From GCA-2746365 sp963711255 (GTDB lineage: Bacteria > Pseudomonadota > Gammaproteobacteria > SZUA-229): a DNA stretch of 64,000 bases. Positions 1 through 8,960 of this stretch are shown piece by piece. A model generated the notes under the pieces. That model was not told the origin of the DNA and searched no databases. It saw only the letters and a program-made list of their open reading frames with translations. A program made the translations under genes and the position numbers. The stretch spans positions 1-64,000 of the forward strand of contig CAVQDO010000007.1 in NCBI GenBank assembly GCA_963711255.1, given 5' to 3'. Numbering within the stretch: position 1 is the stretch's first letter; every line of letters begins with the position of its first letter.

Positions 1-1720
1 GTGTGTTACTGAACTTTGCAAAACTCAAACCAAACCAGAAAGTACGGACAACATTACTAATGACAAAACCAAAGTGTGAGAACAGGGCGTTATCAAAATC
101 CTTTAGTCCCTGTTCCTGGTCTTTATTATGCACCGCCTGTACTTCTTTAAGTAAATAGGGATGGCTGCGCATGGCACCCTGGCCGAAAATTATCATTGAA
201 CGGGTAAGGATGTTCGCACCTTCGACGGTAATACCGACCGGGGTTAACTGGTAGGCGCGGCCCAGATGATTGCGCGGCCCCATACAGATGCCGTGTCCAC
301 CGTGGATATCCATGGCATGATTAACGATTTGTCGCATACGTTCCATTACCTGCTGTTTAACAATCGCAGAAATAACCGATGGCACGACACCGCTGTCCAG
401 TGCAACAGCGACTAATGATCGGGAAGCATCCATTGCATAGGCTTGACCGGCAATTTCAGCCAGGGCTTCTTCGATACCTTCAAAATAACCAATGGGGGTA
501 TGGAACTGCTGGCGAATACGTGAATAGGCGCCGGTATACCTGGATCCCATTTTTCCGGCAGCGGTGCCCAGTGCCGGTAGCGAGATCGCACGGCCGTCAC
601 CCAGGCATTCCATTAGCATGGCCCAGCCTTTGCCTACATAATCAACGCCACCTATGATGGAATCCAGCGGAATGAAAACATCCTTACCGCGAATCGGCCC
701 GTTCATAAACGCATGGTTGGCAGGGAAGTGGCGATGACCTATTTCAACGCCTTCGGTTTCTCGTTTAATCAATGCCAGCGTTATTCCGATATCATCTTTG
801 TCACCGAGCAGATGCTCAGGGTCATAGAGCTTAAAGGCGATGCCCAGTAAAGTGGCTACCGGTGCAAGCGTTATATAACGTTTTTCCCAGTTAATACGTA
901 CGCCCAGTACATTATCTTCGCCCTGGTATCTGCCATAACAGACAACACCGTTGTCCGGCATAGATCCGGCATCACTGCCGGCATCAGGACCGGTTAAACC
1001 GAAACAGGGAATCTCGGTACCGTTGGCAAGTCTTGGCAGGTAATAATCTTTTTGTTCTTCAGTGCCGTAGGTCATCAACAATTTACCGGGGCCCAGTGAA
1101 TTAGGCACCATCACGGTTACTGCTGCAGAGCCGCTGCGACTGCCAATTTTCATCACTACCTGTGAGTGGCAATAAGCTGAATAATCCAGACCGCCATATT
1201 GTTTTGGGATAATCATGGCAAAAAAACCATTGTCCTTGGCGTACTGCCAGGCTTCTTCACTCAGATCATAATCGACATGGGTGATCTGCCAGTCATCAAG
1301 CATTTTGCAGAATGTTTCCACGGGACCATCGATAAAGGCTTTTTCTTCGTCTGATAAAACCGGGCCGGGTAACCTGTTCAGGAAATTAAAATCGGGTTTG
1401 CCGCTAAACAGCTCGGCTTCCCACCATACGTCACCCGCATCAAGTGCCTCCTGCTCAGTTTGAGAAATAGTCGGCATGACTTTTTTCATCGAGCGATAGA
1501 TGGCTTTGCTGAGCAGGCTTCGACGAAGAGACTTGATATTTAGCAGAATAATTACAGCAGCTGCGATTAAGCAGAGCAGTAATAGTTGCGGGCTACTGGA
1601 ATCAGTTACTAACCAATAAATAACAAATGCGGTTGCCAGCAGTAACGACCACACTTTTAATGGCAGCCGATAGTATGCCGAGAGTAAGAGGATTACAATA
1701 AATACGCCTGTTAACACCAT
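1..1720 (-). CDS. fadE: FadE-type acyl-CoA dehydrogenase (3' end beyond window)
   Basis: Flavin-dependent acyl-CoA dehydrogenase of the long FadE group, which performs the first oxidation of fatty-acid beta-oxidation. I read 573 residues from an ATG at 1720; the C-terminus lies outside the window (E. coli FadE is about 814 residues). Two hydrophobic segments fill residues 1 to about 65, as in FadE. The catalytic core follows, with the motif GLTGPDAGSDAG in the substrate and FAD binding region and the later motif IHGGHGICMGPRNHLG, both typical of FadE rather than short acyl-CoA dehydrogenases. It is transcribed away from the next gene with 64 bp between them. The start is chosen because it gives the membrane-associated N-terminus; no strong ribosome binding site is visible. 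The family call is firm; substrate chain length cannot be read. Confidence 0.9.
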   Translation of the reverse strand, partial: MVLTGVFIVILLLSAYYRLPLKVWSLLLATAFVIYWLVTDSSSPQLLLLCLIAAAVIILLNIKSLRRSLLSKAIYRSMKKVMPTISQTEQEALDAGDVWWEAELFSGKPDFNFLNRLPGPVLSDEEKAFIDGPVETFCKMLDDWQITHVDYDLSEEAWQYAKDNGFFAMIIPKQYGGLDYSAYCHSQVVMKIGSRSGSAAVTVMVPNSLGPGKLLMTYGTEEQKDYYLPRLANGTEIPCFGLTGPDAGSDAGSMPDNGVVCYGRYQGEDNVLGVRINWEKRYITLAPVATLLGIAFKLYDPEHLLGDKDDIGITLALIKRETEGVEIGHRHFPANHAFMNGPIRGKDVFIPLDSIIGGVDYVGKGWAMLMECLGDGRAISLPALGTAAGKMGSRYTGAYSRIRQQFHTPIGYFEGIEEALAEIAGQAYAMDASRSLVAVALDSGVVPSVISAIVKQQVMERMRQIVNHAMDIHGGHGICMGPRNHLGRAYQLTPVGITVEGANILTRSMIIFGQGAMRSHPYLLKEVQAVHNKDQEQGLKDFDNALFSHFGFVISNVVRTFWFGLSFAKFSNT

Positions 1721-1784
1721 AAGTTACATCCTGCTCTGTCTATAAAACTAAAGGCCCTGGTTAGTGCCTGTAGTTAACGGTTAT

Positions 1785-2753
1785 TTAATTTGCGGCTTTT
1801 TTATTTGTCCTTTTGATTTCGTCCTCTATTTGCCCGATAAGTTCTTTACTATTTTTGTTCGTGAGTTCAAATGTTTTTATCGTCTCTGCCGATTTAATCG
1901 CTTGCAGCGTTTTAATTTCATCGGGATGTGAATAAAAACTGTCGCCTAGCGCATTACTATGAACACTGGTTTGATCCCAGGGTAATTTTCTATAGATACC
2001 CAGCTCATCAAAATCCAGAATAGGGTATTTAATAACATCAAAATAGGGGGAATGGTCAAAATCACGGGGTGTTATTAATTTGGAATTGCTGCGAATCAGA
2101 CTTAGTTTGCCGTCTTTATCCTGGTGAATAACCGGAATGATAGGAAATCTAACTTTGGCAAAGGCTTCAGCTATCATGGTTGAACAAACGGTTTTTGTTG
2201 GCCTGCCGGCATTATGTTCAAACAGCGAGGAGCGCCAGCGTTTGGGCAGAAACCAGTAAGGGAACATGAAACGTGCCAGGTCCATTATCTGTCGTACATT
2301 ATAATCTTTGCCTAACTGGTTAATGGCGTATTTAACAGCCGTTTGTGAATCCTTGCGGGTAATGCCTCGCGGTCGGCAAATGCGAAGATGCTCACCTTGA
2401 TAATCATCAATCGATGAAACAATAATGCCTTTACCCAGCATCGCTTCAATAATCAGCTGTTCATTGGGATTGCAATGGCGAAACTTCTGAATCTGGTCGC
2501 GTAAAATCGGGTCATCAATATCATGTAAACGGCCAATATAAAAAAAGGAATGTGTCCACATACTCTGGGTAATGGACTTAATGATTTCAGCTACGTTCGA
2601 GCGGCCTTCGACCAGAAGGACATCACCCGGGCGCAGTTCATAGCGCAAGCGCTCAAAACTGGTTAGTGGCGTTTTATGATTAGGGGACTCATAGGTAAGC
2701 CAGTTTACAAACTTGTCCCACAGATAATTTTTTAGCCTGTAAAAGTGAAACAT
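1785..2753 (-). CDS. YiiX/YebB-like permuted papain-like amidase
   Basis: A 322-residue protein resembling the permuted NlpC/P60 papain-like fold (YiiX/YaeF group). In these proteins the catalytic histidine precedes the cysteine. Here the candidates are H68 in MWTHSFFYIGR, E103 in IIEAMLG and C190 in KTVCSTMIAEAF. The stretch LRPGDVLLVEG near residue 40 matches the usual entry strand of the fold. Such enzymes are thought to cleave lipid or peptide amide or ester bonds, but the substrate here is unknown. There is no signal peptide; the N-terminus is basic and aromatic (MFHFYRLKNYLWDKF), which may bind membrane peripherally. The C-terminal 50 residues are charged and probably helical. It lies on the same strand as the acyl-CoA dehydrogenase, so a link to lipid metabolism is plausible but is inference. 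Confidence 0.75.
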   Translation of the reverse strand: MFHFYRLKNYLWDKFVNWLTYESPNHKTPLTSFERLRYELRPGDVLLVEGRSNVAEIIKSITQSMWTHSFFYIGRLHDIDDPILRDQIQKFRHCNPNEQLIIEAMLGKGIIVSSIDDYQGEHLRICRPRGITRKDSQTAVKYAINQLGKDYNVRQIMDLARFMFPYWFLPKRWRSSLFEHNAGRPTKTVCSTMIAEAFAKVRFPIIPVIHQDKDGKLSLIRSNSKLITPRDFDHSPYFDVIKYPILDFDELGIYRKLPWDQTSVHSNALGDSFYSHPDEIKTLQAIKSAETIKTFELTNKNSKELIGQIEDEIKRTNKKAAN

Positions 2754-2959
2754 AAAACTCCTGTTTGAAGTTATTGCTTGTTACACATTTTGAAATTGCC
2801 TGATCAGGGAAGTAGAACTGGGATACCAGGTATCAATTCATATATTCACCATTATGCTACAAGTTTAGTCCAAATATACGTTATCTGATGGATATTGAGA
2901 CAGATTAACAAGATAACGGTTCATATTTGGCCAGTTCTGGTTTTATTGGCTTATTTATA

Positions 2960-4102
2960 TTATTCCGTGTAAGCCGCTACTATTCTTATGGCTTTATCAA
3001 TAAGTCGTTTATCCGTGTAAAAATGCGGCGAAAAGCGAATACCGCCGCCGCGAAATGCACAAATAACATTATTATCCTGTAAATGCTGATACAGCTTTTC
3101 ATTATCAATAAGTGCTTTTTGAAAAGTGACTATGCCGGCATATTTCCCGCTCTGTGTCGGGCTGAGAAAACTGATATCGGCATGTTGGCTTAGCTGTTTT
3201 ATTATATAGGCGGTATTCTCAAGCAGCTTTTGCTGAATTGTAGTAATACCGGTTTCCAGTAACAGGCCTAATGAGGCGTTTAAAGCGGCAATGCCCATCA
3301 TATTGGGGCTGCCGCATTCAAAGCGTTGCGCGGTATTTACGACTTGTTCTTCGACCGGCAGATTACTGCTTTGATGGCTAAAATCAAACGCATTATTCAG
3401 CATATGCCAGCCATACTGACGCAGTTGTAACTGTTTCTGCACCCGTTTTCGGCAATAGAACAATGCGGTCCCCTCAGGACCGCACATCCATTTATGGCCG
3501 TCTGCAACAACAAAATCGGCAGCGCAAGCCTGTGCATCAAAATGTATGGCACCGAGAGATTGAATTGCATCGACACAGAATAAAGTATTGTGTGCCCGGC
3601 AGGCTTTGCCCAGTTTGTTTAAATCAAGTAACAGGCCGGTGGCATATTGTACAGAGCTGCAACTTAACAGGCGTGTATTTTCATCGATATGGTTAATCAA
3701 TAACTGTTCTGCTTCAGATGCATCTTGCAGACTTACTATACGAAGCTCCACACCCTGTGTTTGCAGTGCCTGCCAGACGACTTTATTGGAAGGGAATTCT
3801 TCTGCTGGTATTACAATATTGTCACCGGCTTTAAAATCTAATCCCTGTGCAATGAGCGACAGGCCCTCCGAGGTGTTTTTTAATATGGCAATCTCATCAC
3901 TGGATTGAGCATTGATTAATTGCACAAACTTTTGCTTTAACTGTTGTTCGGTTTGTAACCACAAATTATAATTTTGCGAACCAATACGAGCATTTTCACT
4001 GGCGAAAGCGATAACAGTATCACGTGTCACAACGGGCCAGGGTGCGACGGCGGCATGGTTAAGATGAACGATATTTTCGTCAAGCTGGAAAAGTGATTTC
4101 AT
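2960..4102 (-). CDS. Class V aminotransferase (cysteine desulfurase-like)
   Basis: Pyridoxal-phosphate enzyme of aminotransferase class V, 380 residues, the usual family length. The PLP-binding lysine is K204 in ADGHKWMCGPEG, preceded by the cofactor aspartate in CVDAIQSLG. The N-terminus VHLNHAAVAPWP matches the isopenicillin-N-epimerase/selenocysteine-lyase-like branch. No SufS/IscS-type mobile loop with an active-site cysteine is evident near the C-terminus, so I do not call it a housekeeping cysteine desulfurase. Its substrate is unknown. The gene stands alone, with about 200 bp before the amidase gene on the same strand, and is divergent from the CYTH gene across a 123-bp gap. Confidence 0.8.
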   Translation of the reverse strand: MKSLFQLDENIVHLNHAAVAPWPVVTRDTVIAFASENARIGSQNYNLWLQTEQQLKQKFVQLINAQSSDEIAILKNTSEGLSLIAQGLDFKAGDNIVIPAEEFPSNKVVWQALQTQGVELRIVSLQDASEAEQLLINHIDENTRLLSCSSVQYATGLLLDLNKLGKACRAHNTLFCVDAIQSLGAIHFDAQACAADFVVADGHKWMCGPEGTALFYCRKRVQKQLQLRQYGWHMLNNAFDFSHQSSNLPVEEQVVNTAQRFECGSPNMMGIAALNASLGLLLETGITTIQQKLLENTAYIIKQLSQHADISFLSPTQSGKYAGIVTFQKALIDNEKLYQHLQDNNVICAFRGGGIRFSPHFYTDKRLIDKAIRIVAAYTE

Positions 4103-4225
4103 GCATTACAATGTATCATGAAATGATTTACTATCCCATTGTGTCAGGTATTGCGTCTTGCTGGTCAGCGTTAGCTGTTTGTTTAGCAACATCCGGGTGA
4201 CTGGTTAATTTTATAAGAGATTTTT

Positions 4226-4708
4226 ATGGGCATCGAAATAGAACGAAAGTTTTTATTGAATAATGAAGACTGGAAACCGCTGGTAACAGAAACGCACCTT
4301 ATCAAGCAGGGTTATTTACAAAGCGGTCTGGATCCGTCACAGAAATCTTCCGTACGAATTCGCATCAGCAATAAGCAGGCAAACATCAATATAAAAAGTG
4401 TAGACCTGACAATGATTCGCCAGGAATACGAATATGAAATCCCGCTGCACGATGCCGAACAGATGCTGGCTCGTTTGTGCAGTGACGTTGTTATCGAAAA
4501 AACACGATATTATGTTCCCTATGCATCTCATTTATGGGAGATAGATATTTTTGAAGGGCAGAACAAGGGCCTGCAAATGGCGGAGATAGAACTGGGCAGT
4601 CTGGACGAGAAGTTCGAAAAACCGGACTGGATTGGTGAAGAAGTCAGTGCCGATGAACGCTATTACAATATATCGCTGCTGCGGCATCCATATGAGATGT
4701 GGTCTTAA
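4226..4708 (+). CDS. CYTH domain protein (triphosphate tunnel enzyme)
   Basis: A 160-residue stand-alone CYTH domain. The hallmark E-x-E-x-K signature is E4-I-E6-R-K8 at the extreme N-terminus, followed by alternating charged strands (SVRIRISN, EYEYEIPL, WEIDIFEG, MAEIELGS) that build the metal-binding tunnel. Bacterial members hydrolyse inorganic tripolyphosphate or related triphosphates; some are class IV adenylate cyclases. Length and lack of a CHAD domain fit the small triphosphatase group. An ATG at 4226 follows the sequence aagaga by a few bases. The next gene, uvrY, starts 65 bp downstream on the same strand, but a shared promoter is not proven. Confidence 0.85.
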   Translation: MGIEIERKFLLNNEDWKPLVTETHLIKQGYLQSGLDPSQKSSVRIRISNKQANINIKSVDLTMIRQEYEYEIPLHDAEQMLARLCSDVVIEKTRYYVPYASHLWEIDIFEGQNKGLQMAEIELGSLDEKFEKPDWIGEEVSADERYYNISLLRHPYEMWS

Positions 4709-4773
4709 TGAATCTCTGTTACACTTTCAAGTTATTTTAAATTAAGCTTTATTCTGATTATGTAGCGGACCTT

Positions 4774-5442
4774 ATGAACCTTTCTGTAACCCGAGTATTG
4801 ATTGTTGATGACCATGACCTTGTCCGTCATGGCTTTAAGAGTCTGCTCGGCTCGCAGCAGGGAATAACGGTTGTGGAAACACTTAGCAGCGGTGAGGATG
4901 CCATCAACTGGTGCCGTGACACAGACTGCGGTGTCGATGTTATATTGATGGATGTTAATATGCCGGGCATCGGCGGTATCGGGGCCACCCAGCGCATCAG
5001 CCAGTCCTGGCCGGACGTCGGCATTATTATTGTCACGGTTCATGACGACGGTCCGTTACCCAAGCAATTACTCAATGGCGGCGCACGTGGTTACCTGACC
5101 AAAGGTAATTGCGTTGAAGAGATGATTGCCGCCATCCGAGACGTGCACCAGGGCAAACACTATATTGCAAAAGAAATAGCACAGCAGCTGGCGCTGTCAG
5201 CGCTGCCGGGTGAAGGTAACCCGATGGACAGTCTGTCGAACCGTGAAACACAGGTTCTAATGATGATCGCTCAGGGAACCAAAACACAGGAAATCTCGCA
5301 AATACTCAACTTAAGTCCGAAAACCATCAGTACTTATCGTACCCGCTTACACGAAAAGCTGAATGTCAGTTCTGATATAGAAATGCTGCATTTGGCGATG
5401 AAGCATGGTGTGCTTGACGAGAATATGATTCCGCTAAAATAA
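4774..5442 (+). CDS. uvrY: UvrY/GacA-type response regulator
   Basis: A NarL-family response regulator of 222 residues. The receiver domain spans about residues 6-122, with acidic pocket D12-D13, phospho-acceptor D60 (ILMDVNMPG) and the conserved lysine in YLTKGN. The LuxR-type helix-turn-helix covers about 150-215 (LSNRETQVLMMIAQG, ILNLSPKTISTYRTRL). Its position directly upstream of uvrC and pgsA is the classic gammaproteobacterial uvrY-uvrC-pgsA order, so it is very likely the GacA/UvrY/SirA orthologue, the partner of BarA/GacS that activates CsrB-type small RNAs. The sensor kinase is not in this window. Confidence 0.92.
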   Translation: MNLSVTRVLIVDDHDLVRHGFKSLLGSQQGITVVETLSSGEDAINWCRDTDCGVDVILMDVNMPGIGGIGATQRISQSWPDVGIIIVTVHDDGPLPKQLLNGGARGYLTKGNCVEEMIAAIRDVHQGKHYIAKEIAQQLALSALPGEGNPMDSLSNRETQVLMMIAQGTKTQEISQILNLSPKTISTYRTRLHEKLNVSSDIEMLHLAMKHGVLDENMIPLK

Positions 5443-5592
5443 TGCGGGCCTGGAATAAGGCGGATATACAATCCGGCTATATAATCGACTTTATAATTGC
5501 ATTCATTCATTTTTTTAAGCGGCCTTAAATATTGATCTATTGCCACGAATTTGCTTTTCGCAAGTTTTCAGTGCTGCGTTAAACTAAGCAAT

Positions 5593-7500
5593 ATGGCCAC
5601 CAGCAAAAAAGACACATCCACGACTCCAGCAGAAAAAGAAGTTTCCGGGAAACTCAGTCCTGCAAAAGAAACACCGGTGTTCGATTCTTCATCCTTCCTG
5701 AAAAATGTCACCAGCAAGCCTGGCGTCTACCGTATGCTCGATGAAAAAGAGCAGGTTATCTATGTCGGCAAAGCCAAAAACCTTAAAAACCGATTAAACA
5801 GTTATTTTCGCCAGACCGGGTTATCGCCGAAAACACAGGTTATGGTTTCTAAGATCGTCAACATAGAAATTGCCATTACACATACCGAAGGCGAAGCTTT
5901 ACTGCTGGAAAGCAACCTGATTAAAGAGCTGCGTCCGCGATACAACGTATTGATGCGCGACGACAAAAGTTATCCTTACATTTATATTTCGGATAAATCC
6001 GCCTATCCACGCATCGCTCTGCACCGCGGAGCACGTAAACATAAAGGCTTATACCTTGGCCCGTATCCGAATGCACACGCTGTCAGGGAAAGCATTAACC
6101 TGCTGCAGAAAATGTTTTTAATCCGGCCATGTGAAGACACTACTTTTGCCAATCGCTCCAGACCCTGTCTGCAATACCAGATAAAACGCTGTACCGCACC
6201 CTGTGTTGGTTATATTTCAGAAAAAGCCTACGCAAAAGATATTCAGCATGCGATTCTGTTTTTACAGGGGAAAAGTGAGCAGGTGGTAAATGAGCTGGTT
6301 GCTGATATGGAGAAGGCCGCAGTTAAGCACCATTTTGAAAAAGCCGCCATGTACCGTGACCAGATAAGCAATTTGCGGAAAATAACGGAACAGCAGCACA
6401 TCAGTGCCGATAAAGGCGACATCGATGTAATCGCCTGCAGTACGGAAGGCGGGCAGGCCTGTGTACAGGTGTTTTATATACGAAACGGTCTCAACCTGGG
6501 AAACCGCAGTTTCTTTCCTTCACTGCCAGAAGAGCTGAGCGTCGAACAAATCCTTACCGCCTTTATTCCGCAGTTCTATTTAAAACGCGATGTGCCGGGC
6601 GAAATCATCCTGTCGGCATCACTGGATGACAGTGCCCTGATTGAGCAGGTATTGAGTGAACAGTCGAAGCATAAAGTCAAAATCACCAGCAAGGTGAGAA
6701 GTGATCGTGCCAAATGGGTAGAAATGGCATTAAATAATGCAAATAACTCTCTGAAAACAAGATTAATATCTCGCTCAGGGTTGATGGCTCGATTCGAGGC
6801 ATTACAGGAAGTGCTGCAGCTCGATGAGATTCCGCTGCGGCTGGAATGTTTCGATATAAGTCATACACAGGGCGAGGCCACGGTGGCATCCTGCGTGGTA
6901 TTTACCCCGGAAGGAGCCTTCAAAACTGACTATCGCCGCTACAATATAACAGGCATTACCGGTGGTGATGATTATGCCGCCATGAAGCAGGCACTGCAGC
7001 GCCGCTTTCGAGCCAGCAGCTCGAAACAGGCAGAACCCGATCGCAAGCTGCCTGATATATTATTTATCGACGGTGGCAAAGGCCAGTTAAAACAGGCCGT
7101 CGAAGTTTTTGAAGAGCTTGAAATAAACTCCGTATTATTAATCGGTGTTGCCAAGGGAGAGGGGCGCAAGGCAGGGCTGGAAAAACTTATTTTCAGCGAT
7201 GGCCGGCCCGAGCTTTATCTCACCATTGAATCCGCAGCGCTGAACCTTATCCTGCAGGTACGTGATGAAGCACATCGCTTCGCCATTAGCGGACATCGGG
7301 CCCAGCGTGCAAAGAAACGGCGGACATCGCCTTTAGAGGGCATCGCAGGCCTGGGTCCAAAGCGACGACAGACTTTATTGAAACATTTTGGTGGAATACA
7401 GGGAATAACTCAGGCAGGTGTGGGAGATCTTGCTAAAATAAGCGGAATAAGTAAAAAACTGGCACAGGATATCTATGACCAGTTCCACGCTACTGACTAA
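5593..7500 (+). CDS. uvrC: Excinuclease ABC subunit C
   Basis: UvrC makes both incisions in nucleotide excision repair after UvrA2B loading. With the ATG at 5593 the protein is 635 residues; a TTG at 5551 would add 14 residues. Domains in order: GIY-YIG nuclease (PGVYRMLDEKEQVIYVGKAKNLKNRL), a cysteine-containing linker (RPCLQYQIKRCTAPCVGYI), the UvrB-binding coiled coil, the RNase-H-like second nuclease (LECFDISHTQGEATV ... DILFIDGGKGQ) and a tandem helix-hairpin-helix C-terminus (GIAGLGPKRRQTLLKHFGG). About 35 residues rich in Ser, Thr, Lys and Pro precede the GIY-YIG domain. That is longer than the few residues usual in the family and is probably disordered. pgsA follows 3 bp downstream. 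Confidence 0.95.
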   Translation: MATSKKDTSTTPAEKEVSGKLSPAKETPVFDSSSFLKNVTSKPGVYRMLDEKEQVIYVGKAKNLKNRLNSYFRQTGLSPKTQVMVSKIVNIEIAITHTEGEALLLESNLIKELRPRYNVLMRDDKSYPYIYISDKSAYPRIALHRGARKHKGLYLGPYPNAHAVRESINLLQKMFLIRPCEDTTFANRSRPCLQYQIKRCTAPCVGYISEKAYAKDIQHAILFLQGKSEQVVNELVADMEKAAVKHHFEKAAMYRDQISNLRKITEQQHISADKGDIDVIACSTEGGQACVQVFYIRNGLNLGNRSFFPSLPEELSVEQILTAFIPQFYLKRDVPGEIILSASLDDSALIEQVLSEQSKHKVKITSKVRSDRAKWVEMALNNANNSLKTRLISRSGLMARFEALQEVLQLDEIPLRLECFDISHTQGEATVASCVVFTPEGAFKTDYRRYNITGITGGDDYAAMKQALQRRFRASSSKQAEPDRKLPDILFIDGGKGQLKQAVEVFEELEINSVLLIGVAKGEGRKAGLEKLIFSDGRPELYLTIESAALNLILQVRDEAHRFAISGHRAQRAKKRRTSPLEGIAGLGPKRRQTLLKHFGGIQGITQAGVGDLAKISGISKKLAQDIYDQFHATD

Positions 7501-7503
7501 TTT

Positions 7504-8061
7504 ATGAATATACCTAATACCATTACAACATTCCGTATCGTTTTGATACCGGTGTTTATTGCCATCTTCTACCTGCCATATTCATGGGCGCCAGCGCTGG
7601 CCACCTTTGTTTTCTGGTTTGCCGCTATTACCGACTGGTTTGACGGCTACCTGGCCCGCAAGCTAAACCAGCAATCTGCACTGGGGGCGTTTATCGACCC
7701 ACTGGCCGACAAGTTGATGGTGATCTCTGCGCTGTTACTTATCGTTACCCGCCACCCTGAAAACAACTGGCTGCTGTTTTCAGCTTTAATCATTATATCC
7801 AGAGAAATCTTTATTTCCTCACTGCGCGAATGGATGTCGGGTATGGGAGAAAGCAAGGTGGTTGCGGTCTCATTTTTCGGTAAGGCTAAAACAGTCGCAC
7901 AAATGTTTGCGCTTTTATTTCTTATATATGAACAGGATATCCTCGGTTTTCCTATTTACCACTTTGGAACAGGGCTGATGGTATGGGCAGCAATTTTGAC
8001 TATAGTGTCGATGGTCATCTATATAAACTCCGCCTGGCAGACATTAACGACGAGTAATTAA
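7504..8061 (+). CDS. pgsA: CDP-diacylglycerol--glycerol-3-phosphate phosphatidyltransferase
   Basis: Integral membrane enzyme that makes phosphatidylglycerol phosphate, the committed step to phosphatidylglycerol and cardiolipin. The 185-residue protein carries the full CDP-alcohol phosphatidyltransferase signature: D44, D47, G48, A51, R52, G61, D65 and D69 (DWFDGYLAR ... GAFIDPLAD). Several hydrophobic helices are evident, for example residues 10-40, 70-85 and 150-178. Start and spacing (3 bp after the uvrC stop) indicate translational coupling with uvrC. A tRNA-Gly gene with its own promoter follows, as in many Gammaproteobacteria. Confidence 0.95.
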   Translation: MNIPNTITTFRIVLIPVFIAIFYLPYSWAPALATFVFWFAAITDWFDGYLARKLNQQSALGAFIDPLADKLMVISALLLIVTRHPENNWLLFSALIIISREIFISSLREWMSGMGESKVVAVSFFGKAKTVAQMFALLFLIYEQDILGFPIYHFGTGLMVWAAILTIVSMVIYINSAWQTLTTSN

Positions 8062-8102
8062 TATTAAATCGCCTTTTTTGCAGCTTTCATGCCAATTATA
8101 CC

Positions 8103-8130
8103 TTGACAGTAACGCCGTCATCGCTAGAAT
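8103..8130 (+). promoter_or_regulatory. Sigma-70 promoter of tRNA-Gly
   Basis: A perfect TTGACA at 8103-8108, a 16-bp spacer and TAGAAT at 8125-8130 lie 23 bp before the mature 5' end of tRNA-Gly. This predicts a start near 8137. Confidence 0.8.
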
Positions 8131-8152
8131 AGCGACCTGCTTTTGAAGCAAT

Positions 8153-8228
8153 GCGGGAATAGCTCAGTTGGTAGAGCGCAACCTTGCCAAGGTTGAGGTC
8201 GCGAGTTCGAATCTCGTTTCCCGCTCCA
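8153..8228 (+). tRNA. tRNA-Gly (GCC)
   Basis: A 76-nt gene with a 7-bp acceptor stem GCGGGAA / TTCCCGC, D arm, anticodon loop TTGCCAA with anticodon GCC, T arm GCGAGTTCGAATCTCG and an encoded CCA. It is the first of three tRNA genes downstream of pgsA, in the order Gly-Cys-Leu common in Gammaproteobacteria. Confidence 0.97.
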
Positions 8229-8237
8229 AATTACGAT

Positions 8238-8275
8238 AAACCCTGTGTTAATTAAACTAGATGCAGGGTTTTTTT
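8238..8275 (+). terminator. Terminator after tRNA-Gly
   Basis: Stem AAACCCTG (8238-8245) pairs with CAGGGTTT (8264-8271) and runs into a T tract to 8275. The 18-nt loop is long, but the position just after the tRNA supports a terminator. Confidence 0.6.
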
Positions 8276-8350
8276 CGTTTTTATACAGCAAACACTGTAA
8301 TTGTGTGCGTTTTATAAAGACGTAACGGGTGAGACCTGATTATTTCTGCG

Positions 8351-8356
8351 TATAAT
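8351..8356 (+). promoter_or_regulatory. Probable -10 box of tRNA-Cys
   Basis: A consensus TATAAT sits 27 bp before the tRNA-Cys 5' end, preceded by a TG pair in CTGCG. No good -35 hexamer is visible at the proper distance. Confidence 0.5.
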
Positions 8357-8383
8357 AGAGCAGAAAAGAAAGTAGTGAACAAT

Positions 8384-8457
8384 GGCGGGATAGCAAAGTG
8401 GCCATGCAGTTGATTGCAAATCAACCTACCTCGGTTCGACTCCGGGTCCCGCCTCCA
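8384..8457 (+). tRNA. tRNA-Cys (GCA)
   Basis: A 74-nt gene with acceptor stem GGCGGGA / TCCCGCC, anticodon arm TTGATTGCAAATCAA with anticodon GCA, T arm ending GACTCCGGG and an encoded CCA. Confidence 0.96.
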
Positions 8458-8462
8458 AACAC

Positions 8463-8489
8463 ACTTCATCGACTTACCACCGATGAAGT
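8463..8489. repeat. Hairpin after tRNA-Cys
   Basis: A 9-bp perfect inverted repeat (ACTTCATCG, 9-nt loop, CGATGAAGT) lies 6 bp after tRNA-Cys. It has no T tract, so it may be a processing or stabilising hairpin rather than a terminator. Confidence 0.5.
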
Positions 8490-8515
8490 AATGTAGAAGA
8501 ACCATCTGCCCATCT

Positions 8516-8960
8516 GCCCAGGTGGCGTTGTGGTAGACAGTAGTTCGAAGAACTACTAAAGCCGTAGCGAATATAAAAGGGCGTAGTACAAAGACCATCT
8601 AGTTATATGCCCAGGTGGCGTTGTGGTAGACAGTAGTTCGAAGAGCTACCTGTTTTATGAGCAATGAAAATTGGGTGTAAGTAAGAAAGACCATCTGCCC
8701 AGGTGGCGTTGTGGTAGACAGTAGTTCGAAGAGCTACCTGTTTATGAGCAATGAAAATTGGGTGTAGAAGAAAGACCATCTGCCCAGGTGGCGTTGTGGT
8801 AGACAGTAGTTCGAAGAACTACTAAAGCCGTAGCGAATATAAAAGGCCGTAGTACAAAGACCATCTAGTTATATGCCCAGGTGGCGTTGTGGTAGACAGT
8901 AGTTCGAAGAGCTACCTGTTTATGAGCAATGAAAATTGGGTGTAAGAAGAAAGACCATCT
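8516..8960 (+). repeat. Five tandem 5'-part copies of tRNA-Leu
   Basis: Five units begin with GCCCAGGTGGCG followed by TGGTAGAC, the acceptor 5' strand and D arm of the real tRNA-Leu at 8961. Unit starts are 8516, 8609, 8697, 8782 and 8875, spaced 93, 88, 85, 93 and 86 bp, close to the 87-nt tRNA length. After the D arm each unit diverges from the tRNA and instead has a hairpin of the form GTAGTTC-GAA-GAACTAC. In three units the second arm is GAGCTAC, which still pairs through one G-U. Two unit types alternate as A-B-B-A-B: type A continues with ACTAAAGCCGTAGCG, type B with CTGTTTATGAGCAATG. No unit carries the 3' acceptor strand. No open reading frame of credible quality lies here. Whether the units are transcribed is unknown. 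Confidence 0.9.

Noticed and set aside
8281..8598. A 105-codon frame on the minus strand over tRNA-Cys
   Set aside because: It overlaps a tRNA gene and the start of a non-coding repeat array, has no ribosome site and no recognisable protein features.
8516..8960. A CRISPR array, because of regular 85-93 bp units
   Set aside because: Units are not separated by unique spacers; the inter-repeat parts are themselves repeated (types A and B), and the conserved part is clearly tRNA-Leu sequence. No cas genes are present.
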